Positions 43,471 through 55,907 of a stretch of 64,000 nucleotides of DNA are shown here, piece after piece. Position 1 is the stretch's first letter. Every line of letters starts with the position of its first letter. Below the pieces are notes generated by a model that worked only from the letters and a program-made list of their open reading frames with translations, had not been told where the DNA came from and ran no database searches. Both the position numbers and the translations under genes were made by a program. This DNA is from Gerris lacustris (lineage: Eukaryota; Arthropoda; Insecta; Hemiptera; Gerridae): assembly GCA_951217055.1 (NCBI GenBank), contig OX578279.1, positions 28,918,173-28,982,172 of the forward strand, written 5' to 3'.

Positions 43471-44284
43471 TTTTTGCAAAAACACGAAAAATATTACGAA
43501 CTTACCAACTCACAATTTCTTAGATCAGCGAGCAATTGCGAACTGATAGCATATATATATAATTTTTGAGTGGGGTATCATTTTAAAGTTAGAAAATAAA
43601 CTTTAATAAAGTCATATTGGTTTATCAATTATCTAAATATTATTTATTTAAAGGGTTAAATAAACAATTTCTAACAAATTTAAGTTCAAAATATATACCG
43701 GAAGCTTGGAAATAGATAAATCCTTTCTTTCTCTTTCATAAAAATATTTACTTGTTTGTGTAATCTATAGCAATAGAAATAAAAATAGTGGACTATGATA
43801 GTTTACAGGCATATTACATAGCTTAATATGAGTTTTATTAAATATTTTTTGTACTCGTAATTAAATGGTAATAATATCTTTTACACATAAAATTTTCTAA
43901 AAGTTTATTATTATTTATTAGATCATAATATTTTTTATAAATTTATTTTGACAAGGAATTCTCTTTTTCAAAGGTCCTTAAACTTTGAAGTAGATCACTG
44001 CCTGCTTTAACTTCCCGTTCCGTAAAGCTGCTGCTTACGCTCTGCTGAATTAATCTATAACCTATTAAAACCGGTACGGTTTCAGGTATAATGAGAAATA
44101 TAAACCCAAATAACTTTGCCACTCAACGGGGAAATTCCTGCGGACATCCATGGTTGTCTTTATAGTGAAGTAGAATTCTTTCACCTTTAACGTTGTAATA
44201 AACGTTGTTTTATCGTTACACTCAACAATTTACAAATACAAAATTTACAAAAATACATTTTGATACATTTATATTCGCTTCACT

Positions 44285-44322
<38 letters not shown>

Positions 44323-44617
44323 TAAGCGTTTTCTAGCAATAATAAAGTGAAATAAACTGTTATTTAAAACCATTTTATTTCCATTTAGTCTCATCTCCTA
44401 ATCGATCCCTGTATATTAATTACATTTTATTGATAATATATATGTATGTTATTAATGTCAGTCGATTGATAAGAACGCGGAAAGATTATGACATACATGA
44501 TATAGGAAGAAATGATAAGACATTGTTGCGTGGTCATAAGAAGACGTCTATAATTCAGTTTTATGCGTTATCTGTTTACCTATTAGGCACTGGAGACACA
44601 CACTCATACAGACAATT

Positions 44618-44696
<79 letters not shown>

Positions 44697-45001
44697 AGGT
44701 CTTTAGGATTTATATATATATATATGTATATATAATTTTAGGTCTTTAGTACTCACTTGAACATTCAATTATGTTCCAATTAATGCCTGAAGTACAGTAT
44801 ATCGCAATGTGACCTACTTTTTGCTTCTCTTTCAATCATAAAGAAAGATGTTATTGATTTAAATTTGACCATTCAAATAAAAGACTCCATTGACAATACT
44901 AATGGCTTGTAAAATATATATCTTACTTATTTTTTCTTTTTGTCAGGCTTCTTGTACGTAAAAGTTACTCTTTTTTTGTGGATTGAAGAGTACGTAAACT
45001 A
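43471..45001. other. AT-rich DNA, microsatellites, no gene
   Basis: A-run of about 30 bases at 44287-44317. (AT)n at 44630-44690 flanked by two copies of AATTTTAGGTCTTTAG (44691 and 44732). No gene is recognised. Confidence 0.6.
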
Positions 45002-45417
45002 CAGCAGGACCCCGTTTATCCGGAAGAATTCAGGCCGCTCGGATCAGCGAGGTTTTTTTAAAAAAATAATGTAGAATACTTTATAAAATAACTTTATGTA
45101 TAGGTATACTGTATTCATATTACCATAAGTATGGATAAATAAATGTTAAGTATGAACGTAATTTGTAATTACATATCTATGTCAATGAAGATACATATGT
45201 AAATTCTTATCAGTTTTCAACAATTAGGTAGACTGAACACAACATCTATTCAATTTTCATTTTTCAGTGCATTTTCTAAGTTTTCATTGTGCACAGGGTC
45301 AGAGTGAATGATCGTAAGAAGTGTTTTGCGATATAATTTTTATTGATGAGGGCTTGCATTTGCCTTGAAGGATCGTCCGGATTACCGAGGGTTCCTGATT
45401 ATCGGGGTCCTACTGTA
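45000..45417. mobile_element. pogo-like MITE with TA duplication
   Basis: The body at 45002-45415 begins CAGCAGGACCCCGTTTATCC and ends with GGATTACCGAGGG and ATCGGGGTCCTACTG, inverted ends agreeing at about 19 of 23 positions. TA stands on both sides. CAGTAGGACCCCGATAATC-type termini plus TA duplications are typical of the pogo/Tigger branch of Tc1/mariner elements. Interior is AT-rich with no transposase. Confidence 0.85.
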
Positions 45418-46207
45418 GTTACAGTCTGGGCTCGATCCTTTAACCTAAGGGAATCCTTGCTTGCAGAGCCTCCTTCAAAAAAGGAATTAAAGTTTCCTCA
45501 AATGTATTAATATTAGGCAATCTATGTATTTTCTAAGATTATCAAGAATGTCTGTAGGACATTCTGAACCAAAATAACATTCTTGAGTCTTCTTCTAATG
45601 TTGGAGCTATGCATCTAATTATCAATGGGATTATCAATTCTAATCCCATAACGAACAATCACTATCCAAAAATAACTATCTCCTACGTCATCATTAATAA
45701 CTTAAAATTACGCTTCGTCTAGGAACACAACGTCTTTCACGACGATAAATTTACATAATTCTAAAACCAACTCCCCAATTCCTTTGCACAATCTACATCA
45801 AAACGTCTACTACTATACCACTTTTGTTTAAGAGGCAATGACCGAGAAATCTCTTATTGTATTTATCAATTACCTGTACATTTAACAATTTTTCTTCAAA
45901 ATTCAAGTTAAGAAGTAATATCACAGTTTAATCTAAAGACTATAAGATTTAACCTAATTAGTATCAGTATTATTCGCAGCAACTTATGCAAAAATAAAAT
46001 AAAGTTTTATCATTTTCAAAAAATAACCTTTATTAATTAATTACCAAGCAACCATTTCCAAATTATTTCTCTTTCATATTTTGCCCACTTTTTCTATGCC
46101 ATCAATATCAATAATATTTCGTTAACATAGAGCAAGATTTCTGTATTGTTGTTTCACAATTAACTATAGGATTAGTAAGGTCATTAATTTTATTCTGTTA
46201 ATGTTGG
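45418..46207. other. AT-rich DNA, no gene seen
   Basis: No feature recognised. Confidence 0.5.
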
Positions 46208-46352
46208 CTTCCTAGCTTTCTGAAGGTAACGGAAGCATTTCGATCACTCTAAAGAACGTATTTTTTTGTCTTCGAATTAAAAAAATCTAAGACATAAATT
46301 GCATAAATAGGACGCGAGGATGCTATGTGCCACTCAAATTGGCAGACTATTT
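46208..46352 (+). repeat. rep-A copy with large internal deletion
   Basis: Head (CTAGCTTTCTGAAGGTAACG, GATCACTCTAAAGAACG) joins directly to the tail (AGGACGCGAGGATGCTATGT, CAAATTGGCAGA). The central core is missing. Confidence 0.75.
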
Positions 46353-47984
46353 ATTTAAATTGAGTAAATAACGAATACATTATTCTATTTTGCCATGTAG
46401 GATATTTTCTCGTTTAATATCTGACATTTTAATCTCTTAAAAAATCCTCAAACCTATTTTACATTTAAAATGTCTGTTTATATTAAAATTGAGTGCTTTT
46501 TTCCATCTCGCCACGTTTTTCCATTAGGTTTTTTCCGACCAATCATGTAGTAGGACAGGATATGTGGAGAGAAAATATTAAATAGTGTCTTGCATCTCAT
46601 TTTGCGCTACATTTATGCCTATTTCTAACTCTTTTTTTTAGTATTTTTTTTTTTTTTTTACTTATTATTTTTCCTAGCTGTATATGTTACATGCTTTTAT
46701 CGGTTACCCTGCTATTTTGGATTCTTGCTTAATTTTATCTGCTTGTGTGTTGTTGAGTTTTGTGAAGGAAGCCTCTGCTTTACAATTCTTTAGCGAGATG
46801 AAAGAGTTTTTAAAGGAAAAATTTCTTTACACTATACATTTTACACTATACATTATGTATTACTGAGTTTATAAAATTATTTATTAAAAGTCGTTTTAAA
46901 CCTCTGGCAGAAATCATTGTCAAATATTCCTGAAGTGAAATGTAATTAAATGACTTCGTTATGTATTTTGCTCCCATAATGAGCTTATTATTTTAAAAGT
47001 TTATTTGGATGTTTAAATTTAGATTTCGCAGTGTATAACTACAACTCATTATGACAGGTAAAAGCAAAAGTTTTTGATTAAACATCAGTAGCTTTCGAAA
47101 TCATTTAAAAATTTATTTATTTCTTCTCTGATTTTATGTTTATGTTTGCTCTTTATGACCTACTTAAATGGTAAAAACAGGTTAGTAATAAATTATTTTC
47201 CCCTTTTTTTTACAATGCACTGATGTTTTTTTTATTCACTTAATTGGTCTTTTACCCAATTATAATTTTTTTCCCAGCTTACTTGTTTCTTTCCTCTTGA
47301 AACTTTCAAGGACTACTTACCTCAAGTGTTGGCTTGAACAAAGATTCTAAATGATTCAAACATTTTTTTTTTTTTTTTTTGCTAAATAATTTTAAAATGT
47401 TTCTTTGAATATTGCTGTTATTTTTAAATCTAATATTACCTTGTTTTCTCTTTGTTGTCTGTCTAGACTGTCCAATAATAGTAATTGTGCAATTTGTATT
47501 GGTTGTTACAAGTTTAGAATTAATATACTACATGAATTGTTTGAATATTATTCTATTTAACACCTACACAGTTTGATTTTCGTTTATAATCATCATCTAG
47601 GAATTCTGGTTTTCCCCCTGTATGTGGTTACGCTAAGTTGGAAGCATTCCACAGTGCCGATTATTAAGAAAATGCTTTTAGTGAAACATACTAGTATGTG
47701 TGATATTCACTTAAGCATTCCTCAATTCTGATTAATCTATTGCAATAGACAGAAAATTACACTTGGTTTGTCAGTATAATTGAATTATGTAATTTACGCG
47801 ACGAACTGAGTTAAAATTACACACTTCTGCAAAGCATGCGACTTACATTGACATATGTCTCACCTCTCTAAGAATGAATTAGTGAGTTTTTAATGATTGG
47901 CTTAGTTTCCTGTTCATGTGCGTCTAACGTTTATGTCTAATGTCTACGTTCCTCGCCTTTATAATATAAAGACCGGTTTCGACC
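46353..47984. other. AT-rich DNA, no gene seen
   Basis: Pyrimidine runs near 46640 and 47365. The frame at 46684-46866 shows no known motif. Confidence 0.5.
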
Positions 47985-48480
47985 ACTTTGCTTTACTTGA
48001 CTTAATTCCTGTCGCTCTTTGAAGGGCTTAGGCATAAAAAGTTTCTTCAACCGAAACTATTAATAGCCATTCTTTTAATTTTACTCCAATCTTTCTACAT
48101 TTCTAACGCTTCTCTCTCTACCCTCCTCTTCCAAATGTTCTTGAGCCAGCCACATTTATGAGTTCCATGGGGGTTCCAATCAAGTGCATCTTTTTCCATG
48201 GCTCCTTGTGGTTTCCTTAGAGTGTGCCCAATCCAACGTCATTTTCTCTCGATCTGGATAGCGATTGGTTTCTGGAGCTTAGCGTTCCACAGATCTGTTT
48301 TCAAAGTTATGTAATATATGTCTAAGCATCTTATTTTAAAAGTTAGACGTAGAGATTGATTTAGGAATGTTTGAAGTCTGAAGATTATGTTATTGGTTAC
48401 TTTCCACTTTTTATCCATATAGTATCATTCGAACGCTTTAATTGGTCTAAATCATCAGTTCAAGGAATCGGAATGATCAG
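47985..48480 (-). pseudogene. Non-LTR RT C-terminal relic
   Basis: The minus strand reads, in order, FRLQTFLNQSLRL and IRCLD (near 48330-48400), TDLWNAKLQKPIAIQIERK (48250-48305), then after one stop RWIGHTLRKPQGAMEKDALD, WNPHG and KNIWKRRVERE (48100-48240), DWSKIKRMA (near 48080). These match the 'FIN.CLRRIL.IRWPD', 'LW..T.Q.P...QI..RRWRWIGHTLRK', 'LDWNPQG.RKRGRPKNTWRR' succession found after the reverse transcriptase in widespread invertebrate LINEs. Only one stop interrupts a long run, making this the best preserved LINE relic in the window. Catalytic RT is not present. Confidence 0.8.
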
Positions 48481-50092
48481 TTAAGATGTGTGTTCTGCAA
48501 ATGTTTCGGAGGAAGAAAATAAACCTTAAAGAAACTCATTTCAACATACTGAAACTAACATAATTATTGTTTGCGAAGGAAAAATAGAAACAAAAGTAAA
48601 TTCAAAGTATGTATATAATGCATAAGTAAATTGTTGAAAAAAGTATGTAGCAAATGATTTTTACCTGGATTATAAAACACTTGAGGGAAAAGTTCATACT
48701 TGACCGATCTCAAAAATGCACATTTATGTGAACACAAATCACTTTCATTCCATTAAAAATATCACGTCAACAATAAGTTTCATTTAAATAAGCAATCAAA
48801 TTTATGTTCAACCCAATATTTATTCACGAACAAAACAAATTTTCAGTTAACAAACTTGATGATTATTAAATTAATATGTTAATAAGTTAACATAATGGGA
48901 AAAGCTTTGAGGTGAATACCCTTTCTATATACAATTTCTTTTCATCTTACCCACCTATGAAATTGAGTTTAACGGTTTTAATAACATTTTGCTTTTTGGT
49001 GGGGTTGTTTTATTTAGCGATTAGTGATTAGAATGAAAAGCCGTCGAGATTTAATTAGGTGTGGGTTGTGTAAAGACTGAAAACAAAATGTAGCACGGTA
49101 ATATTTCACATAAGTGTGTTATTCCTGTTAAGGATTTATCTTGAGCGTGGGAAGCCTGCCATAATTTTTACCCTGTAGCCCTTTTCATCGTTAAATATAA
49201 GGCACAGGGTTAACGTTACTTTATGAGAAAGATATGAGGTTATATGAACCCTTTTACATAAGGTTAAAGTAGTAGGCACTGTCTTCTATAATCGTTTTTT
49301 TCTTCCCATATTTTACAACTCTATTATGTCTGATACTACTTTAGCTAACAATAATGGTTTTATGTATTTACATAATTTAAAAAAAATTGTATCATAGCAT
49401 TATTAAGATAAAGTTTGTTCATTGCTTTAAACAAAATCTAAAATAATCTTTATGATAACCATGGTTTACTTCAGAAAACAATATAACTTTACAATGTTAA
49501 CTTATCATTAAATAAAGCTTATCGTAAAAGGTTTTACGTTGCCGAAGTAGGTAATTCATGACGTTTAGGTGCAGTTACCTTAAGTAGGGAAGGGAGTTGT
49601 TCCCTACTCTTGGATAGGGAAAGCTCGGGGGGGGGGGGGGGGGACTTAGAGAAAATCAAATGTCGAACATAACACTTATAATGATAGCTGATAAAAGCGA
49701 GAAGATTTCTTGAATAGTTGCACCAGGCTCCGCTTTGGCAAGTATCACAGAAAAAAGGTTTTCTCTACCTGAAATTGTACTGGGGCTAGTGTCCAGGATT
49801 CATAACTGTCCAAGGTAAAAGAACCTTCTCTTTACGTGAACATGAACATTAACGAATTTTAAAATACCAGAATAACATAATGTTTTCTTCTCACTTTATA
49901 TAGGATGGGGCGTGGAAAACAGACATTTTTTTGTGGGACGTCCGCCAAATAAACGAAAATGGTTATCTCTTGAAGGATGTTATTGTTCTTACATGACCTA
50001 CTGTTTTAGGAATTGTTTAACCTCTCTGTTTCTATATTTTAATAAATATAAATAAATAATAAATATAAATATATACAGTTACTATAAATTTA
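48481..50092. other. AT-rich DNA, G homopolymer, no gene
   Basis: GTAGGGAAGGGAGTTGTTCC at 49587-49606 begins a small hairpin closing at CCCTAC. A G run is at 49627-49643. No gene recognised. Confidence 0.5.
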
Positions 50093-50497
50093 TACAGTTG
50101 AACCTCGATAAGAAGTCTCAAGGGGTTGGGGAAACAGTCTTGTTATCGAGGTGCTCTTTTTGTTGAGGGTCGTGTTATCAAGGTTATTTTGGCTATCAGT
50201 CGTGTTATCGAGGTCGAGGGCGGGGTTTTCAAGTCTAGACTTGTTCAAGGTCGACCCATTCCTGTATAGAGTCGCGTTATAGAGGTTAATTTCTCAAAAC
50301 GACTTGTTATAGAGGTTCTGAGTTACGTTGTGAATTAGAAAAAAATCCGTGTTATAGAGGTTGTTTGGATAATAATAGTCGCGTTATAGAGGTTAATTTA
50401 ACATTATGTGTTATGGCAATCTCAAGGGGATTTGAAAATTGCACTTGTAATTGAGGTTGTCGTGTTATTGAGGGTCGTGTAAGCAGGTTCTACTGTA
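50093..50497. mobile_element. pogo-like MITE with internal subrepeats
   Basis: CAGTTGAACCT (50095-50105) and AGGTTCTACTG (50485-50495) are inverted ends with one mismatch, flanked by TA on both sides. The interior is built largely of seven to nine variants of CGTGTTATAGAGGTT (for example near 50165, 50205, 50270, 50300, 50350, 50385, 50460), the same motif as the subterminal CTTGTTATCGAGGT. No transposase. Tigger-like ends commonly read CAGTAGAACCTCGATAA. Confidence 0.85.
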
Positions 50498-52204
50498 TAT
50501 CCAAAATTGTCAAAGTTCTGATTATTTGAAAAATGTCCGTTTCCCACGCCCCACCCTATAGAAGCGTCTATATTATTTGTATATAGTCGGTACTTGGTCA
50601 TTATTGGAGGGATCTGGCACTTTAATATAATCTTAGATGTTATCATTAAGCTTGCATATTTTTCACTTCTGTGAAATTCAAACTCAAATTTCATTATTGG
50701 TTTTATGACTGGTTTACTTTGATTGAATATAAAAAAAAAAAAAAATTGACATTGAAGTGATCTATTAATCCCTACTGACATAAAACCCATAAAGTTTTCC
50801 ATTCAGTTATTACCGTGGTTGAAAGTTTCATCCATCATGTTAGAGGTATATTTGATTCTGGGTGAAGGCCACATATTAAAACTTCTCTTTCACAAAAGGG
50901 ATTCGTTTAGGGTCTGTTATCAGTTATCAGTTGTTAATACCTACAATATTTTCTTTAATTTACTTCGCAAAATAATAATTCAATGTTAGTTATAAATAAA
51001 TGTCTCAATGATTCTAGATGTATTAACAATATTATGTAACAAAGAATTAAAGTATCATCCAAAAATCAATTATTCTGTTTTAAATCTCCTCGGGAAAAGT
51101 CAATCGGATTAATTCAATCTAACGAAGCAAATAATCGAATATCGATTCTTGAATAAATTATGAATGCGATTTTATTCAGTCTACGTTGCTGTAGGAATTA
51201 AACAGGTTAGAATCAAGTTATACAAGGTAATCATTTTTTGTTTGTAATTTTATCAGTACTTGTTATCTGACTGTGTCCCGAACCCAATCTGTGTGTCCCA
51301 ATTCCACCTTGTATTTTATTTGCCAAACTCCTCGACATCGGATTGCATTTATAACGCTGTAACGATAATATGATTACAAGAGTGAGATATGTTGGATCAA
51401 AAGAGATAAAAAAAATGTCAGGTTCATGCAATATTTTTAGTATATATTGCACACTATTTTTCCATTGAAAAATAGTAGTAGTAGTATAATTTTTAGTGTT
51501 GAATTTAACACTTAGTTTTTGGTTTCTTATATGAAATGAATTTTAAATATTCTTAAATCACACCATTATATTTAATATTGAAAAATATTGGTCAAATCTT
51601 TGTTGTCGAAGGACTGTTTAAAAGATGAGGAGATAAAAGTAAAAAGGAAGGAGCAATAAAAAACTCGAAGAAAGTTGTAAAATTTTAGCTGGCATGAACC
51701 TATGTTTCAATGCTTTTGTCACTAGACTTAAGTTGTTTTTCTCTTTCCATGAGTTTTTAAACGGTTGTAAAGATGTATATCGTTCACTTTTACAGCCAAT
51801 TGATAGGTTCACTTGTACAAATAGTAGTTTTTACCCCTGACTTAAATGCGCTCCCATTTCTTTTTATGAGTCAATTAAATTAATTTAATTGTTACCTTCT
51901 ATACATTTTTTGTTTTAACTATATTTTCTTTTTTACTTTCTTAAATTACAAATATCACTATTCATTTATTTATTCTATTGTTTATTGTAATGGTTTATTG
52001 GTGGTGGCCAAAAGGACGGAAGCTGGTTTTGAAAATTTAATTCAATATTTTAGTATGAGGTGTTCGTTTTTAATAAACTATTAATATAGTACTTATATAT
52101 GTATATTTATTAAGCTATTCATAATTATTTTTTTTATTTTTTACTTAATACTTTGGTTAGGGTTCATGCTTTAAGTCTCTTGTTTAATTAATTAATACTT
52201 AATA
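50498..52204. other. AT-rich DNA, no gene seen
   Basis: Frames at 50422-50802, 51231-51452 and 51618-51812 (minus) show no recognised domain, and the first overlaps the MITE. Direct repeat ATCAGTTATCAGTTGTTA near 50919. Confidence 0.5.
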
Positions 52205-52715
52205 CCTTCAGTAAGCTCGGACAACTTGGTTCCGTGCCTGTCTGTCGCTCTGTCGCTAAATATTTGCGAACCAGCAAATATCTTAAAAACAACACGTCCG
52301 ATTTTAATGAAATTTGTGTGGCAGGTCGTAATAGCCCATTGTTGGTAACATGTAAGTTTCATCCTTTTACGCCCATTTGTTTCTCTTCAACATGCGCACA
52401 AACATACATTTATTTACACCTATATTTTCAAAATTACTCATCAGATTCTTATTTGGAATTTTGTTGTTGTTGTTTGTCAAAAGTAGACCGGATATAGCAC
52501 CAGATTCATTTTAACCGTCAACCCTCTTTAACTTTTGCTTAATTAATACTTTAATTCATATAAAAAATCTAAACAATTTTGACAAGATTGAAAAAAACGG
52601 GGGCAACAATTAAATAATTTAGACAATAATGGCTTGTATAAAAGCATAAAATCAATAAAGTACGTGATAGGATGCGAGAAAGCTATGTTCCACGCTAATT
52701 GGCAGTCTATTTTTG
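52205..52715 (+). repeat. rep-A copy, head hairpin missing
   Basis: Starts at GTAAGCTCGG and TGCCTGTCTGTCGCTCTGTC (52234). Core is AACACGTCCGATTTTAATGA near 52295, then the AAACATACATTTATTTACAC block, and the tail GCGAGAAAGCTATGTTCCAC ends near 52705. Confidence 0.85.
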
Positions 52716-53247
52716 TTTTTTATATATTTTTCAGTTCATTTTTTTTTAAATAGAGGGAGATGGGATACGAAAAATAACATTTTCAATTATACATGTCACA
52801 AAACAAATTGGTACTGAAACTATACCAAATATATGTTAACAATCAGGGCGTCATCAGGAAGACGCCCTTCCTCTTTTTTTAAACACCCCCAAGATGCATT
52901 TCTGTTTAAAACATGCTCAACCCCTAGTTTTTGAGGGATGAGGTGTTTAGGCTTCCCTATAATTTTCCTGCAATTGTGATATTATACATAACATTACTGC
53001 AAAGTTTCAAATTTTTGTGTTGGGTATTTTCTAAGATTAGGTGTGTTACAGACAGACAAGTGCAGAAATGTAAAGGGTTCCTGTTTTTGCCCTATGGACT
53101 CTTATTAAATTATTATATAACCCTATTGTTAGATACCCAAAAGTAAGAAATTAATAAGCACTTTTTTGTGTTATAAGTAATTAAATTGGGGTAATTGTAT
53201 TGACTTTTGTCTGAAGTACCTACATGAAATAAATAAGACCTTTTTTC
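52716..53247. other. AT-rich DNA, no gene seen
   Basis: No feature recognised; GACGCCCTTCCTC near 52861 complements AGGGCGTC at 52846. Confidence 0.45.
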
Positions 53248-53639
53248 AGGGTTTCGTTGGTAAAACCAAAAAAAAGAAAATAGGTTTGTTTCTATGTCTG
53301 TCTATCTGTCACTCTGTACGATACCAATAACTTTTAAATCAAAAGAGACAAAAACATGAAACTTTATAATATTAAAGATCGATTAAACGCGCACACAGGA
53401 AAAATATAGTGAACTCTAAATTATCAGCTGTTCAAATCTAAAATGGCGGATAATTCACCTCACGCGAATTTTTTTTAAATTTTGTGGTATCAAATGAAAG
53501 TATTGAAGAGTAGATTAAAAAAATATGTAGCACTTTTGGATAGTTTTTAATTTTTTCATGCCATTTTGTCAATAAACATAAAAATTTTGCGTCCCCCTTC
53601 CTTACACAATTTTTTTGTTCACAATACCAACGAAACCCT
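53248..53639. mobile_element. TIR element, AGGGTTTCGTTGGTA ends
   Basis: Perfect 15-bp inverted ends at 53248-53262 and 53625-53639, 392 bp apart. The left interior has ATGTCTGTCTATCTGTCACT, then a segment AAACATGAAACTTTATAATA in the place where rep-A, B, D and G have their core. Non-coding; duplication not identified. Confidence 0.75.
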
Positions 53640-55010
53640 TTTTACGTGAGACTTCACGCACAACCAATTTTCTTTAAAAACAATTAATAATTATTATTAA
53701 TGTCAAGAATATAAAGCTCTAGGATTCTAGCGTGTGGTAGTACAGATGTCTGGTAGGTTGGTTAAGCGTTGTCTGGGACCTGTCAGATCGTAGTTTCGTA
53801 GGTATCATTCATCAGTGATGTTTCTTTCCCCTCCTTCTTGTAGACAAATGTCACACTAAAGCTAGGACCCAGCTGTCTACTTCTATATTTACATTTCCAC
53901 CTTCTTCTCCCTAGTTTAATACACATTGTCACAGGTGGCAAACATATTTACTTAGACGCCTGCCCTTTTTTCTTCTCTTCACATCTTTGAAACATGTTTA
54001 TTAATATTTTAAATAGAAGAAAGACTAAAGAACAGTATTAAAATAATTGTTGGCTAACATTACCCCTATTGTTTAGGATGACTTTTATAATAGTATGCTT
54101 GAATTATTTAAACACAACCTGGTGTTTCATTTAATTTTATTTATCTTCTTTCTTTTTATACTTAATTAGCATTTTTTTTTTATCCTTAGGAAAAAAAGTT
54201 TAATTTATTGTTTTAAAGATTTTTTTTCTAAAAGAATAACGAAGCCTATGAAATTTTTGGCAAGTTATTCACTAAAATACTTTTAACTTCCATGATCATT
54301 CTAAAGAACGATTTTTTTTTATCACATACTGCTGTCAGACCTTAAACAATTTGTGAAAATTTACTGTACCCTCATAAAATAGTTTGAGCTGGTAAAATGG
54401 TTGAAATGGTCAAAGCTATAATTACGGGCGATATTATATTAATTATAATATGACAAATTTGCGTATTAAATTAGATTATAAATCTTTTAATCTGTTGCTA
54501 CTTCGCAGATTTTGGTTAGCTTTTAAGGGTATGTAGTAAAGACAAAGTACCGATCGATTTGCTCTAATTATTACGTCTAGCTTACTTTCTAGATTAATAC
54601 CTTTTATTCTTTATGTATTCTCCCTCTCTTTTTCGTTAATTCTAAATAATTTCTCGATAATTTTCCGATAAATCTAGCTTGATAGTCAAATAAATCTTAT
54701 AATTAATTTTATGAGATTCTAAAAAGAAACTTATAAAATTTCGTTTGTTAACAGAGCCGCGAAGGCTCTATTTTAATTATTGATAAAACAATGCATAAAT
54801 AATAAGTGTTATAAACTATTTTTGTGGTAGTTTGGACCCTTGCCTTTCTTGTATACAATTGTATATTGTACATCATTAATGACTTTGTCATCTGAAGCAG
54901 AAAGTGTTGATAAAACTTTGACCCCGACCGGAAAGTCCCAAAAGACATTGGCTTTTAAAAAAATAAAATTAAACAAGAACAAAATGAAGATATTTAATTA
55001 AACACTTGGG
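53640..55010. other. AT-rich DNA, possible SINE-like patch
   Basis: 53710-53960 is GC-richer and pyrimidine-rich (GGTTGGTTAAGCGTTGTCTG at 53756), with the look of a SINE or LINE 3' region, but no box motifs or TSD could be fixed. Otherwise nothing seen. Confidence 0.3.
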
Positions 55011-55138
55011 AATTATTTTTAGATACTGTTTTCGGATCACGTTTTTATTATGAAGAATTTGTATTTTTACTATAAATTATTTTTAGATACTGTTTTCGGA
55101 TCACGTTTTTATTATGAAGTATTTTATATTTTTACTAT
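55011..55138 (+). repeat. 64-bp tandem duplication
   Basis: The unit begins AATTATTTTTAGATACTGTT and contains TTCGGATCACGTTTTTATTA. The second copy starts at 55075. Only a few differences are seen, at the unit ends. Confidence 0.9.
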
Positions 55139-55163
55139 AGCCGGGTACTTAAACTACAGTATT

Positions 55164-55303
55164 TGCCAAATGCTTTCTAGTGCGTTGACAGCCCGGGATT
55201 TTAAAAATCAAAGAAATGCGATTTTTAAATCCTGAGCCCTCATTGGCTCCCCACCCCTTTTTTTACTTTCCCGCGCTGTCAACGCACTAAAACTCATTTG
55301 GCA
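55164..55303. mobile_element. rep-F MITE
   Basis: 140 bp, ends TGCCAAATG / CATTTGGCA, with AGTGCGTTGACAGCCCGGGA at the left and its near complement at the right. Same family as 6324-6465, sharing the AATCCTGAGCCCTCATTGGC block. Non-coding. Confidence 0.85.
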
Positions 55304-55439
55304 CCAACTGTAGGTGTTTCCAGGTGACAGAGGATGATTTTAAGAACTCTCATTTAAACCGTGATTTTTAAGGTCAAGTGTGCAAAATGTCATTATGCTC
55401 GTGATAAATCTGTACAAGGAAACAAACAAATTCACAATC

Positions 55440-55700
55440 CACGGACACACTTCTTTTGTAGAACCAAGATATCTTAAAAACTACAGTTACAGTTGTAATG
55501 AAATTTGTATGGTAGATCATAATTAGCTCATTGTTGGTCCCATATAAGCTTCAACCTTCTGCGACCGTTTGTTTCTCTTCCACATGCACACAAACATACA
55601 TTTATTTACACCTATAGCTTCAAAAGTACTTATCTGTATTGTATGATACTTTTATAGTTTATTGAAAGTAACCTGCAGATAGCCCCAGATTAATTATAAT
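55440..55700 (+). repeat. rep-A fragment, core only
   Basis: Carries ATATCTTAAAAACTACAGTT, GGTAGATCATAATTAGCTCA, CACATGCACACAAACATACA and GCAGATAGCCCCAGATTAAT. Head and tail missing. Confidence 0.8.
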
Positions 55701-55907
55701 AAAATCTGTTAAAGAAAACAACTATTTCCACGGACACTCTTCTTTTTTAATATAGATTAGTCAGGCATTTGTTTTGGGCTTCAATTATTTTTAACTTATG
55801 CTGTCATTTCCATATAGATAATTACTTGTAAAGACCTCAACGACTATCTATAGCCATTTAAGTTACATTATTTACGGAATGTGTTTCTAAGATGTATCGT
55901 TTTTTTT

